A stretch of DNA of 64,000 nucleotides from Aporrectodea caliginosa. Taxonomy: Eukaryota; Annelida; Clitellata; Crassiclitellata; Lumbricidae. The DNA lies in the NCBI GenBank assembly GCA_020284085.1, contig JACEVL010000144.1, forward strand, positions 856,001 to 920,000, in the 5' to 3' direction. The notes beneath the pieces were generated by a model that worked only from the letters and a program-made list of their open reading frames with translations, searched no databases and was not told the DNA's origin. How positions within the stretch are numbered: position 1 is the stretch's first letter; each line of letters opens with the position of its first letter. Shown one piece after another: positions 34,520 to 45,905 of this stretch. A program made the position numbers and the translations under genes.

Positions 34520-35279
34520 AGGCCTTTTATAATTAATTTCATCCTGATATAGGCCTATGTGGTTCACGTGAAAGCGGAAATTCTTTGCTTAGAAATTGAG
34601 GCCTTTAAGGAAACGTTGTCCAGTTCATCAACGTTGGATTGTTTTCTTCATATTTTCTGTGCATACAAAAACCTTAGTCACACCTTTAATACCTTATTTA
34701 ACGTTTCCTTACTTTTTCTTACCTTTCCTATGAATCCCCGTTCATCCGAAGTAAGGCCTCCGATGCACTGGGGCCACGTATATATCTTCCTTGAGATTTG
34801 TCAATTGCCAGCTCAAGGTCCGAAAAGCGGAAAATGGGCGCCGGTGTCACTAAAATAGGGTATCCCCTAAATGAGTATCCCCTTTGCGAAATAGAGTATC
34901 CAGTTTAGTTTGCATTATTGGCAGTTTCTAAGTGTATTCAGTCGTATTGTTTAGATTTATTGTACACATAAAATCTTTTAAGTTGCGAATCTTTAGTTTG
35001 TACTTCGACCTGAAATTAATTTACTTCGTTTTTGGTGATTTTGACTGGATTTTCGTCTTGGCTATCGTGATGCGTCTGACGATGCATGGGGGACAGAATG
35101 GTTTACCCCTGGATACTCTACACCAGTTTATTCCATCCGGGTGATATGCTTTAGGGGGGGATAGAATATCACGGGACACCGGCACTATGCATGTTTCGAA
35201 GTGAAGGTTTACTTACTTACTTCATTCGCTTGCTTTGGCCGAATTACTGATAACAATTTGTTGTCTGCCATGTTTGTAG
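34520..35279. other. Myosin intron, nothing recognised
   Basis: No domain-bearing ORF. Contains 'ataggcctatgtgg' and, near 35205, (TTAC)n. Confidence 0.4.
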
Positions 35280-35364
35280 TCTCGCGTGTGTGGTCGACAC
35301 TTCGAAGAGAGATGCTTCCATATATTTTACCAGCTGGTCACTGGTGCTAAGAAAGATATGAAAG
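35280..35364 (+). CDS. MYO1E: Myosin Ie/f exon 3
   Basis: Acceptor 'tgccatgtttgtag', donor aaag|gtatta; phase 0 in, 1 out. SRVCGRHFEERCFHIFYQ then LVTGAKKDMK. F-H-I-F-Y-Q is the conserved core; the preceding VCGRHFEERC departs from the usual V-x-x-P-G-E-R. Confidence 0.93.
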
Positions 35365-36047
35365 GTATTATGTGGTGTACTGTATATAAGAAACGTATGG
35401 TCTGTGAATGGAGGATGTAATTTGTGAATGAACGGTGCTGTTAAAGGCATGGTGTATAAAACGTATGGTCTTTAATTAAAGGCATGTGATGGTCTGTTTA
35501 AAGTATTATCATGGCGCTATAGAAGAGATATCTGGAGCTATATAAATAGCTTGCCACCCACATACATGCCATTGGCATTATCAATACGTGTGTTTCATCA
35601 TTCGACACAGTGTTTATCATATCAGATAAAGACTTCGCCTTCCAGCCGAAGCGATCTGTCTTCTCACGACAAGGGCCTGGCCCATGGTCCCGGGGAAGGG
35701 TCCCTTTCGGTCATCTCCGTCAGATGGTTGTTTTACGCCGAATTCTTTCCATTGCTTAAGAATGTTGGTTTTTCCGTAAAACCAGCATTCTTAGGCAGCA
35801 GACAGTAACGATTATGTAGATAAATTAATTACATAAATTCTCGGTTTCTAAAACAGTTATTGCACAGGCTCACACTGCAGTAATACTATGACTCTGCCAG
35901 AAAATAAATTGGACCCAGACAATTTGTGTATGAATGTTCTATAGCAACACTATGAACGTCATGCAGATGTACATTTATATGGCGCCCAATAAATACGTGC
36001 GATTCCATAGTGAGTTACATGACGTTACGCTGTTGAATTGTTTGAAG

Positions 36048-36151
36048 ATGCCTTCGGTCTGTCGCAGCTGGACTACTTCAACTATCTGAGTATGAGTGGA
36101 GGGTACAAGGTCGATGGAATGGATGATGTCAAAGAGTTCGAGGACACGAGG
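36048..36151 (+). CDS. MYO1E: Myosin Ie/f exon 4
   Basis: Acceptor 'gaattgtttgaag', donor acgagg|gtaggt. Reads DAFGLSQLDYFNYLSMSGGY then KVDGMDDVKEFEDTR. Phase 1 to 0. Confidence 0.93.
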
Positions 36152-36319
36152 GTAGGTCATAGGTCACAGCATCTGCGAGGTGTGTTGAGGGAAGGTGACG
36201 CTGACGTTAGAAAGGGAGAATTATAGCCCTCAGTTAACCAAAAAATTAATGGGGTAAAGTAAAGTATGCATGTATTCGGAAGCTTGGGTATATATATATA
36301 TATAGCGCATTCTATGAGT

Positions 36320-36455
36320 CGTAAACGTAATCGTAAATTTATATATAACGCCGCTTCAATAGAAACTCCTCAGAGGCGCTTCCGACCTGACAACACCAAA
36401 CCACTATCGAAAAGAATGGTTTTCAAACGCTTGCAAACCAGTCGTTGAAAATCAT
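36320..36455 (-). repeat. Retroelement 3' end relic
   Basis: 'aacgccgcttcaatagaaac' and 'ggcgcttccgacc', related to the family at 57030-57190. Confidence 0.4.
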
Positions 36456-36878
36456 TATTGTTTTCATGTACCTTCATTAATGGGATAGTAAGTTTTTATT
36501 AATTAATTTTAATTGCCGGTGTAATGTAGTAGGTTTTCATTGTCAAAACCCTATCTACAATGAATTTTGTGATTGACCGATCCTAGGTTGATGGCTGGGT
36601 ACCATGTTGACTGACTGAGTCATGAACTCATCCCTGAGATTTGAGCATTGTGGAGTCACAAAGCTCTTGTTTACTGTAACAAACATTTATATGGCGCAAG
36701 TTTATTTCATTTGACTGTATTAATTGGCTCATGGGGCTTCAAATTGTTTCAACTGATTGTATTAATTAATCGGCCTCTTGTTTCGTTACATGCAGTGAGC
36801 GATGGTGTGTCATGAAGCATCAAATTGTTTCAGTTTGTTGCTTTGATTAATTGGCGTTTTGCTTTGTATAACATGTAG

Positions 36879-37011
36879 CGAGCGATGGGTGTGATGGGAC
36901 TTCAAAGCAACGACGAACAAGAGGTTCTGTCTCTTGTCTCAGCCGTTCTCCATCTTGGTAACATCACCTTCAAAGAGAAAGGAAACTACGCCGAAGTTGC
37001 AGACAAACAAT
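36879..37011 (+). CDS. MYO1E: Myosin Ie/f exon 5
   Basis: Acceptor 'gtataacatgtag', donor t|gtaaga. RAMGVMGLQSNDEQEVLSLV then SAVLHLGNITFKEKGNYAEV. L-H-L-G-N-I is strongly conserved in myosins. Phase 0 to 1. Confidence 0.95.
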
Positions 37012-37593
37012 GTAAGAACAACCTCAATAATTCGTCATAATATACTAACAAAATACAGGATGCGATTTATATAGAGTGGATTAGATTAATAAGGACTGAT
37101 TGAATTTACATAGCGCCCTATCGTCGAACCTTCTCTACACATAGGGCATGTACTCTGAACATCCATGCCATCTTCAGCTGTCGACGAGAATCCGTTGGTT
37201 GGTTCCTCGTGTGTGCGTGGCCCGCCACTGGTGACTCTGTCAGCTTACTGTGCATTGTTTTGCTAATAGTTGATGTAATATATTCGTTCGTAATGATATT
37301 TAGCATCATAAAGCGCAGAGAGCACTGAGTAGGCCTCTTGAAGAGGCGCTATATTAATCAATCAATCAATCAATTAGTCAAATTCGTTTATTCTAAATCA
37401 AGCTGACAATATCGCAGCTTGTTACAACAGTAATACAGACAGCAAGGAAGGTGACTTAAGTGAGAATGATATTCAGTAGATATTTTTTAATGTTCAATAT
37501 ACATTACATTATATTTACATGTTTGTATAATAAATGTAATGTATGTAGGTGTGTTAGATGTATCGATTGATTGATTTGGTTGCTATGACTTAG

Positions 37594-37790
37594 ATCTGGC
37601 GTATCCGTCGTATCTGCTTGGCATCGATCAGGAGATGCTGAGGACGAAGATCATCAGTCGGACGATGGAGAGCAAATGGGCGGGAGAGAAGGAGAACATC
37701 GAGGTCACCCTTAACGTTGAACAGGCGTCACACACCAGGGACGCACTGGCAAAGGCACTCTACAGCCGACTATTCGACTTCCTTGTCGAG
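37594..37790 (+). CDS. MYO1E: Myosin Ie/f exon 6 (HCM loop / TEDS region, DALAK)
   Basis: Acceptor 'ctatgacttag', donor gtcgag|gtagta. Reads [60 protein letters not shown]. Sixteen residues before DALAK is Glu. Confidence 0.95.
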
Positions 37791-37817
37791 GTAGTACACA
37801 TGTATATATTATATATA

Positions 37818-38118
37818 CAGTGCTTTTTTTCAGCCGAAACGGTCCGGAACGCCGTTCCGGGACCTTTTTTCAGCTATTAAAAAATAATTTAGCCAATATA
37901 AATTTTTCATTAAAATGTTTTACAATTATTTAGCCAATATAAATTTTTCATTAAAATGTTTTTAAATTACTTAGATATCTTTGTTTAATCTAAGTGCTTT
38001 CAGTGTTTATTGGTATTGATATTATATGAAATAGAAATATTACCATTAAATATGCCACTATAACTTTTCTGAATTTGCTGAGTTCCGGAACCTTTTTTTT
38101 TTTTTAGAAAAAAGCACT
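37818..38118. mobile_element. MITE with AGTGCTTTTTT ends in a myosin intron
   Basis: Left 'cagtgctttttttcagccg', right end reversed 'tagtgcttttttctaaa'; inside both ends a GTTCCGGAAC-like motif. It sits in a TA-rich site, so the target duplication cannot be defined. 'aattatttagccaatataaa' is repeated in tandem inside. Confidence 0.65.
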
Positions 38119-38759
38119 ATATATATATATATATACATTTATACATACAATAGACATACACATATATACATATGTCTGTGTATATATTCTATTCTATTCT
38201 ACTCTATTCTATTCTTTTACTGACTTATAAAGCGCCTCTCACAGTACAACCTAATCAGAGGCTAATATATGCGTGCATACATACACATACGTATATACAT
38301 TATACATATACATACACATAAACATTTTCATATATGAATATGTTGATGTACATATGCAATTGCACATGTACATAAAATTGGGAAAATCCCTCTAGCAATT
38401 TGCTTATCGCCCAACATTATGTATGTTTAAAAGAAAACTGCTGAACATCCGTCTCGTTAACCGGATCAATTAATGATTTTATTCACAATGTTCTCTGTGA
38501 TATAGGCCTAGGATTATTTTGTTTTATTTGTTTCTCTTGTTATCTGTTTGTGCACGGTTTGGGAGAGACTTGTATTACACACATCATAGTCCGCTAAACG
38601 TAATTAACGATTGTTAATTAATGTATTCTATCTAGCTGCCGCCTCATACTGTTTGATTCGCCATCCCTATGCCCGCAAGTCTGAGTCTGTAAGTCGAGAC
38701 ATGAGTCCCAATGGAGTCTGAGACTCTGAGTATGTTTGCTGCTGACCTATTAATTGTAG

Positions 38760-38927
38760 GTGGTCAATAAAGCGATGGCGCAGAAGAACCAGGACATAAC
38801 GATTGGAATCCTCGACATTTACGGATTCGAGATTTTCGAGAAGAACGGATTCGAACAGTTCTGCATCAACTACGTTAACGAAAAGCTGCAACAGATCTTC
38901 ATCGAACTCACTTTGAAGGCAGAACAG
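38760..38927 (+). CDS. MYO1E: Myosin Ie/f exon 7 (switch II, relay helix)
   Basis: Acceptor 'ctattaattgtag', donor gaacag|gtgaga, 56 codons, phase 0/0. [20 protein letters not shown] then [20 protein letters not shown] then EKLQQIF. Switch II D-I-Y-G-F-E is intact. Confidence 0.97.
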
Positions 38928-39341
38928 GTGAGACGCCACTCCTCCTCCTGTGCCTCAATTGAGTTCAGTTTCCTAATGGAAACAGAAGACGATTGGATTC
39001 TATATGGTTGTAAATTGCATTGGCTGCAAAATGATAAGTATAAATCGTCTGCCAGTTCTAAGGGAAGATATAGAAGAGTATATTAGATTACAGTTCGTCT
39101 CTTATAGATAGGAAGGGTATATTGATGTCTGGACTGTCTGGAGACTTACTGAATAGGTCTATGTTAGTAAATTATCTGTCTCTTCGAGTAGTAGAGACTA
39201 TGCGAGGTTTGTCTCTTCCACTAAAAGAAAATTTTATTTTAGCCTATCGTCTATGCGATCTATAGGATGTGTATATTTGCATATTGGTCTATGGTCGGTC
39301 TTCATGGTGAAAATGGAAGAGGACAATATATGGTCTGTGTA

Positions 39342-39846
39342 GTGAATAGGAAGAGTGCATTTTTGGTCTATGGTCTTCATGGCGAAAATGGAAGAGCATA
39401 CTAATGGTCAAAATGGTCTGAATAAACAGAGCATAATATGAGTCAATGATTTCTGTCTGTTGAGTAGGAAGAGCATAATATGAGTCAATGATTTCTGTCT
39501 GTTGAATAAACAGAGCATAATATGAGTCAATGATTTCTGTCTGTTGAGTAGGAAGAGCATAATATGAGTCAATGATTTCTGTCTGTTGAATAAACAGAGC
39601 ATAATCTGAGTCAATGATTTCTGTCTGTTGAATAAACAGAGCATAATCTGAGTCAATGATTTCTGTCTGTTGAATAAACAGAGCATAATCTGAGTTACTG
39701 ATTTCTGTCTGTTGAATAAACAGAGCATAATCTGAGTTAATGATTTCTGTCTGTTGAATAAACAGAGCATAATCTGAGTCAATGATTTCTGTCTGTTGAA
39801 TAAACAGAGCATAATCTGAGTCAATGATTTCTGTATTCGTGAATAG
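39342..39846. repeat. 42 bp minisatellite abutting a myosin splice acceptor
   Basis: About ten 42 bp units ('aataaacagagcataatctg' + 'agtcaatgatttctgtctgt' + 'tg'). Some units have 'gagtaggaagagcataat'. The real acceptor and exon edge 'gtgaatag|gaagagt' at 39839-39853 is copied at about 39342-39356. Both frames on the - strand are open only because 42 is divisible by 3. Confidence 0.9.
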
Positions 39847-40017
39847 GAAGAGTACGTTCAGGAGAACATCAAGTGGACTCCGATCGAATACTTCAACAAT
39901 CGAATCGTCTGTGATCTGATCGAAGCCAATAAACCTCCAGGAATCATGTGCATCATGGACGACGTCTGCGCCACTATGCACGCAGAGGGTAAAAGCACGG
40001 ACGAGAAACTCAACGGG
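39847..40017 (+). CDS. MYO1E: Myosin Ie/f exon 8
   Basis: Acceptor 'ctgtattcgtgaatag', donor aacggg|gtaaga, 57 codons. [57 protein letters not shown]. Confidence 0.96.
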
Positions 40018-40539
40018 GTAAGAAGCACAACAGATACCATCACCCCAAAGTGGGGCAAGCTAAAGTATAGGTGGGTCATTCATTTATTTGATAAGCCTCT
40101 ATCAACCCTGACTGGAGACATAATTGTTGAGCCGACATCGACCGTAGCTGCAGGGCACCAGCTGCTACTAGTGGCACCGCTATCTGGAAACGTTGATTCT
40201 GAGGTTGAACTATATTTCGGCTGAAGCGCAGATGCGACAATAGTAACCCGTCAATCTAGTCTCTAATTTTCTTGTCATAAAGGTCGCTCGGCTTGGAAAC
40301 GAGTTGTCCATTAATGTATGGGATATTGTTTTGCTGTGTTTATATAGCGCCATTATGTAATTACAAATACATATTGATGACATCTGATGACTGTGCAAAC
40401 AGGACTTTCTCAAGGACATTGCACAGTGATCGCCACGAATCCGTACACTCTGCTATACCAAACGAGCGCAGAATCAGTGTTAGACACGGTGCCAAGATTA
40501 GAGTGACACCAATCTTGGCACTAGAGAATGTTGCAAAAA

Positions 40540-40840
40540 AGCAAATTTCTCTCCATCCCCGCTTGGTGTCCGGTACGTTCATTCCCATCCCTACTCCATC
40601 TCCAGCGGGTATGTCCCCATTTCGAACCCATCTCCAGCGGTTATGATCCCATCACTAAGCCCATCTCCATCAGATCTGTCCTCATCCCTACCTCATCTCC
40701 AGTGGGTGTGTCCCCATTTCCAAAAGACCTGTCCCCATCGCTACCCCATCTCCATAAGATCTGTCCCCCATCACTAACCCCATCTCCATCAGACCTGTCC
40801 CATTCCTGCCTCAGATCCAGCGGATCTGTCCCCATCCCAC
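40540..40840. repeat. Degenerate CCCATCTCCA/AGACCTGTCCC minisatellite
   Basis: Irregular tandem units of about 36 bp: 'cccatctccatcagatctgt', 'ccccatctccataagatctg', 'cccatctccatcagacctgt'. Confidence 0.7.
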
Positions 40841-41111
40841 TAGTTCCAGACAGGTATCGATTGGCATCAAATGCGTGCATACTTTATTCACCAAAAGTTA
40901 CTTAGAAAACCAACACGAAATGTGTCAATAGCTTAGTTAGGTTTAACTAACAAGCGGATTCTTTGCTGTACTTCTGACCTCACTTCATGAGATTTGTTCT
41001 TATCCCAGCTGTTAAACTATTACTCTTTTCGGTTCTTGTTGTCTCGTGGCCCCAATTAAAGACCTTATTATCATTCCTTATGTTTATTATTATGTTGCTC
41101 TTGTGCCCTAG

Positions 41112-41192
41112 AAACTACAAGCTGGTGTTGGAACGCACGAACACTTCCAGATAGCTGGAGCTGGATTCGTCATACATCACTACGCAGGAAAG
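41112..41192 (+). CDS. MYO1E: Myosin Ie/f exon 9
   Basis: Acceptor 'gctcttgtgccctag', donor aaag|gtgtgt, 27 codons. [20 protein letters not shown] then IHHYAGK. Confidence 0.95.
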
Positions 41193-42147
41193 GTGTGTCA
41201 CCAGAAACGATCCTCGTTAATAATTATCCTCTTTAATTAAACCATAGAACACATGCTAGATTGGAATATCTAAGTACAGTAAAATGGCAACGGTGTCATC
41301 ATCACTAAACCTAATTCGAACTTTATATCGGTAGTAAGCGCTAAATTTTCAAGAAGCATAATAGGCTTGTATAGGCTAGTAACTCTATATAATAGTAGAC
41401 CCCTTGAACATTAAGGCCTACACGATGTCTTTGTATTCGATATAATAAAGCAACGGCCTATAATAATGAATGCATTCAGTGGGAAAAAAACTACATATAT
41501 ATACATGAATGCTAAGAAACGATTATAAACTGTAAAACTTAGAACCAATCAATTTCCTACATAATCTCACATGCAGTTACGTAAATTAAAATTTGAGTTC
41601 TAGCCGCAGAATTATTCAAACGAGTCTGTTTTACCGTCCTTGATTCGATTCTCATGCAGTTACGAACTTATAGTTACGCCACCCCTATGCAGAGGGTATG
41701 AGGGGTGGCGTTACTATGAAATCTCTGAAATACTGTTCTAACAAGATAAACGCGCATCAGTTAATCATCGCTATAATTTTTCAAAAGTCCGTGTGCAACT
41801 GTATAGTCATAGTCCAAACAGTATCGACTGTTAATTGTTCGACAGGGTGGCATAGTCACTTAGGTCTGTAACCCAACGATTGCGGTGCGATACTGCTGCT
41901 AGGACTCCGTGTAACAACCATGGACAAAGTTTTATGTGAACAATTCTGATATGGTAGCATACAGGAGTAAGTTGGGAACTAACGGCAAGTCTTGCCATGT
42001 ACTGACCCATATTCAATACCTTTAGATTTGTCTATTGCCGGTCTTCGGGGCCTAATCAAATTAAATGAGCGACTTCCCCTAAGTTCTACAAAGGAACCTA
42101 CATGGGACCTTCATTTACCTACGGTTTACATTCTTATTTATCTACAG
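41193..42147. other. Myosin intron, no other feature seen
   Basis: A direct repeat of 'cacccctatgcagagggtat/gaggggtggcgttactat' type near 41680-41720 forms a short inverted pair (GCCACCCCT / AGGGGTGGC). Otherwise plain. Confidence 0.4.
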
Positions 42148-42233
42148 GTCGTCTACGACGTTGATGGTTTTTGCGAAAGAAACCGCGACGTTCTCTTCGC
42201 CGATCTCGTTTGTCTAATGCAGAGCAGCTCCAA
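42148..42233 (+). CDS. MYO1E: Myosin Ie/f exon 10
   Basis: Acceptor 'cttatttatctacag', donor aa|gtaaga. [20 protein letters not shown] then VCLMQSS. Phase 0 to 2. Confidence 0.95.
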
Positions 42234-42773
42234 GTAAGAAAAACGCGTGGCTAGATTTGGTCCTATTATAGCTAGCGTTCCCTTTCTTTAGTTCTTGTGT
42301 GGAACAAGAAATCGACACGAACCACAACAAAGAAATAAGTGTAGCCTGTAGTGATTATGCTAACCTAACTGTCGGTTGCATAATAACTGAGCATAGAAAT
42401 AGGCTATTGTTAGTACTATTTCGATATTTATTAAGTGCCGTTGTTATATAACATGCAAAGCGTTATTCCATTGCTCTGAGCGATTTTGCGGAAAGGACTT
42501 GCATGAAGTCCTTACCGTTAGCTACCGTTCTATGGGAGGATTGAAATCATTGAATCAACACTTGGTGTTAAAAGGCGACGGCTCTAATCAATGTGTCAAA
42601 CCTATTTCTATAGCCGTATTTCCTACACGATTCTTAGAGATGTTGTCAACTGTGACATCAGTGATAAGTCGATGATGATCCGACTAATGATATTGGCGAC
42701 AAAAGTGCATTTGCTACTGTTGAGTGTTGACTATGATGACTACGATCTGTCTGTGCTTGTTGCTGTTTTCCAG

Positions 42774-42855
42774 TCGGTTCATAGTGAAATTGTTTCCTGA
42801 AGAAGTTGCTGGAGCTACAAAAACGAGGCCCACAACAGCAGGCAACAAAATTCGA
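42774..42855 (+). CDS. MYO1E: Myosin Ie/f exon 11 (loop 2 region)
   Basis: Acceptor 'ttgctgttttccag', donor cga|gttagc. RFIVKLFPEEVAGATKTRPT then TAGNKIR. R-P-T-T-A-G is characteristic of MYO1E/F. Phase 2 to 0. Confidence 0.92.
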
Positions 42856-43289
42856 GTTAGCAGATTTTAATTATTGTAGATTTTATATAAATAAAATGTA
42901 AAGATTGTGCTAATGCAACGCATACTAATGGAGTTCAGCTTCAATCCCTATTTCGTAGGACTGCCAACTCCATATATTGCAAATTGCATTTCATCAGTAT
43001 AGTCCCACACATTATTGCTTCGCTCAAGAATACAAGAACCCCCCTCATCGGACCCTTTAAACACTGCTGTAGGGTGATGTATTAGCGCTCTTGTCAGTTA
43101 TCAACGAAGAACCCATAGGTTCGTCGATAGTCTCAAATCCCCCCTTTAAGTAAACCACTGTCCAGAATGTTGTTCGGTGTTAGAGAAGTATTGTTAATAA
43201 CTCTATTTAAAATGACCTGCTTGGCTCACTGACTGACTTCGCTACACGAGAACGGTTGTAATTTAACGCAGTATGTTGTGGTGATGTGT

Positions 43290-43440
43290 TAATCAATCGA
43301 TCGAAACTTATATAGCGCCCTTTAAAGGTCTCTACTCAGTGGCACTACTTCTTTGGAGCGAACTCTTGAAAGACGACAGTATACCTCCGCCTGCAGTGCG
43401 ATCATTCCGCTTTCTCGCCTATCAATCTGAGCACTTTGGG
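43290..43440 (-). repeat. Retroelement 3' end relic
   Basis: 'aacttatatagcgcccttta' marks the end of a - strand element. Confidence 0.45.
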
Positions 43441-43666
43441 GGGCCCGATAGCGCATTGGATAACACACTGGCGTAGAGAGCGAGAGGTACCGAGTTCGAG
43501 TCCCGTAGGGCGGATATGCTTTGTAGGCTGCTATTAGCGCCGTGTATTGCAGGCTGTCTGTTCTGTTAGTAGTTAAGATTGGATAACACAGTTATCAATT
43601 GTTTCAATTGCATAACATGTAAATGTATAGCGCAGTGCGTTTATCAGGCGCTTGATTAAAGAAAGA

Positions 43667-43722
<56 letters not shown>
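43441..43722 (+). repeat. tRNA-derived SINE with shared LINE tail and (ATT)n
   Basis: A-box-like 'gatagcgcattggataacac', B-box-like 'gagttcgagtcccg', then 'gcaggctgtctgttctgtta', 'tatagcgcagtgcgtttatc', 'aggcgcttgattaaagaaag' and (ATT)n. The tail equals the 3' end of the LINE at 25560 (inverted) and resembles that at 32890. Confidence 0.8.
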
Positions 43723-43723
<1 letters not shown>

Positions 43724-44126
43724 TCTCGACCGCTGGCCTTCTCTCCTGCAGTATGTCACTCAAGACTGAAAACCACACTTTTCAGTGCTATCCTATTCTG
43801 CTTGCGCTCCTGCACCCTCCTCGTATGACCACCATCACCAACGATGACCATGCTGCCTCCTCGGCTTCACCTCTGCATTCTGACCTGATACCGAAACTGA
43901 CCAAGCAAACTGACTACTGAGGACACGTGTTTTGATGTAGCGCTGGTGATTAAACTGGTCTCACACGACTTTTGTGTGGCGCTGAGAAATTTGTAAGGTT
44001 TACAGTTACATCTTCTTCTGCTTCTTCTTGTAGTCCTTATGGTCTCATTGCCCGCTGGTGTAGATCGCAGGCCTATGACTTTGTGGAGTCTGTAATGGCA
44101 TAATGTAAGATGTTTCTTTCTTCTAG

Positions 44127-44233
44127 ACTCAGGCTAATAAACTGGTGGACGCGCTGATGAAATGTACGCCACACTACATCCGATGCATTAAACCAAACGA
44201 AACGAAACGAGCAAAAGACTGGGAGGAGAGCAG
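44127..44233 (+). CDS. MYO1E: Myosin Ie/f exon 12, GC donor
   Basis: Acceptor 'gtttctttcttctag'; donor agcag|gcaagt, a non-canonical GC donor with perfect flanks. [20 protein letters not shown] then [24 protein letters not shown] is a hallmark of the myosin motor. Phase 0 to 2. Confidence 0.95.
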
Positions 44234-44799
44234 GCAAGTTCCACAGTTTCAGATAACTTACAATAGAGATTAGGATACGAGTTGATTGTCCAGATGAAGT
44301 TGGTTTAGACTGGGCTAAGCAAAAATGGTTAGCCTTGTATTAAATTAGCTTGTCAAGGGGTATAGAGCAGTTCAATCAAATTCAAACACAGAACCATTCC
44401 AGAAAGAGATTAGATTAGACTGAATTAAACAGGCTATCAAACGGTTTACTCGAAATCAACTACACCATCTAACTAGACAAGATGATACTTTAGACTTGTT
44501 ATAGAAGGTTCAACTTTAGACTAGACTACGGTAAATTAGACTAGAATAAAATAGGCTGGGCTATAGACTAGCCACGTTTAGGCCACAATAGTTTAGTTCA
44601 CAGCAGATCGTACCGCCACAATGGTTTATGTCACAGCAGATCGTATCACATCAGCTCAAAATTTAGGACTAAGACTGAATATGCATCATTCATTAATTCA
44701 CCAGTGGACATAATGGAGACTTTTTATAATAATTAGTTTAGCGCCTTTGAAGATTTCACGAGCTTTAATAATGGTCGTCTAATTATTTTTTCCTAAAAG

Positions 44800-44898
44800 G
44801 GTAAAGCATCAGGTGGAATACCTTGGACTCAAGGAGAACATCAGAGTTCGAAGAGCTGGATTCGCCTACAGGCGGCCTTTTGACAAATTCCTTAGGAG
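44800..44898 (+). CDS. MYO1E: Myosin Ie/f exon 13
   Basis: Acceptor 'ttttttcctaaaag', donor aggag|gtatgc. [20 protein letters not shown] then [14 protein letters not shown]1-like helix and converter start. Phase 2 to 2. Confidence 0.95.
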
Positions 44899-45329
44899 GT
44901 ATGCATGCTCTGGACATATACTTCGACTAGATCCATGACAAAATCGGTCTATACTACTGGACTTCAGCTTAATCTGGCTACACAATTACACAGTTTTATG
45001 CGATTACATAGGAACTAACAATTCCGTGTATATATGTGCCTGTATATATACATTCCGTAGATATATACATGTAGGTGTACGTACATACATTCCGTATGCA
45101 TGTATATGCGCGTGTTTATACATTCCGGATGTATGTGCGACGTTGCCTGTATACACATTCGGTATACTATATTTACGTAAATATTCCCGTTATCTGTGAA
45201 CCTAGTCTTTTGCTGCCGTATTTCGTCTTGGCGCAACATAATGCTTTCGAGAGTAACTTAACTGCAAAATGCTACATGTAGGCCTACCCCGGTCCTTTGG
45301 TGGAGTCTGATGTAGCATCGTCATAGGCT

Positions 45330-45560
45330 CCCATGCGTTCCATTTTGGCTGTTGTTTGTTCGAAGTTCAAACTCTTTCTTTTGCTTTAAGAAACGCCTCA
45401 AAACTCACTATTTCTCAGTGACTTTCAAGAACACGGATATCTAACTGCATCTTCCCCTAGTGGCTGACTAACCGCGCCTCCGATTTGCATTCTGTGTGAC
45501 CTCGCGCGCGTTAAAAAAGTTTTTGATAATGATGATGATGATGACGACGACGATGATGAT
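45330..45560 (+). repeat. LINE 3' relic with (GAT)n tail
   Basis: 'VRSSNSFF' and 'LKTHYFSVTFKNTDI' remnants, then 'tgtgtgacctcgcgcgcgtt' and GATGATGACGACGA repeats. Confidence 0.5.
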
Positions 45561-45634
45561 ATACCCTGAGGTACTTAATTCCTGGGAATGAAGTATTTCA
45601 TATCTCCGAGTGAAAAATAGTAATAAGCATAATA

Positions 45635-45639
45635 ATTAT

Positions 45640-45699
<60 letters not shown>

Positions 45700-45715
45700 C
45701 ATAATCATAATATTA
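45635..45715. repeat. (AAT)n microsatellite
   Basis: About 70 bp of AAT shortly before an acceptor. Confidence 0.95.
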
Positions 45716-45760
45716 CATAAATGCATGCATTGCATTGCCTGTAATTGATGATTTTGATAG

Positions 45761-45905
45761 GTACGCAATCTTGACGCCAGAGACGTATCCTCAGTGGAAG
45801 GGCGATGTCAAGCAGGGAATCCTCCATCTCTTCAGGACCGTCAACATGGAAACGGACCAGTACCAGTTGGGACGAACAAAAGTCTTCATTAAAAATCCAG
45901 AATCG
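45761..45905 (+). CDS. MYO1E: Myosin Ie/f exon 14 (converter)
   Basis: Acceptor 'gatgattttgatag', donor tcg|gtaagc. [48 protein letters not shown]. Phase 2 to 0. Confidence 0.96.

Noticed and set aside
39289..39981. 230-codon - strand ORF with 14-residue repeats
   Set aside because: It is the 42 bp minisatellite (a multiple of 3) read antisense across a real myosin exon; two frames are open equally.
43441..43520. tRNA gene
   Set aside because: A and B boxes exist, but no cloverleaf; followed by a SINE body and a LINE-type tail.
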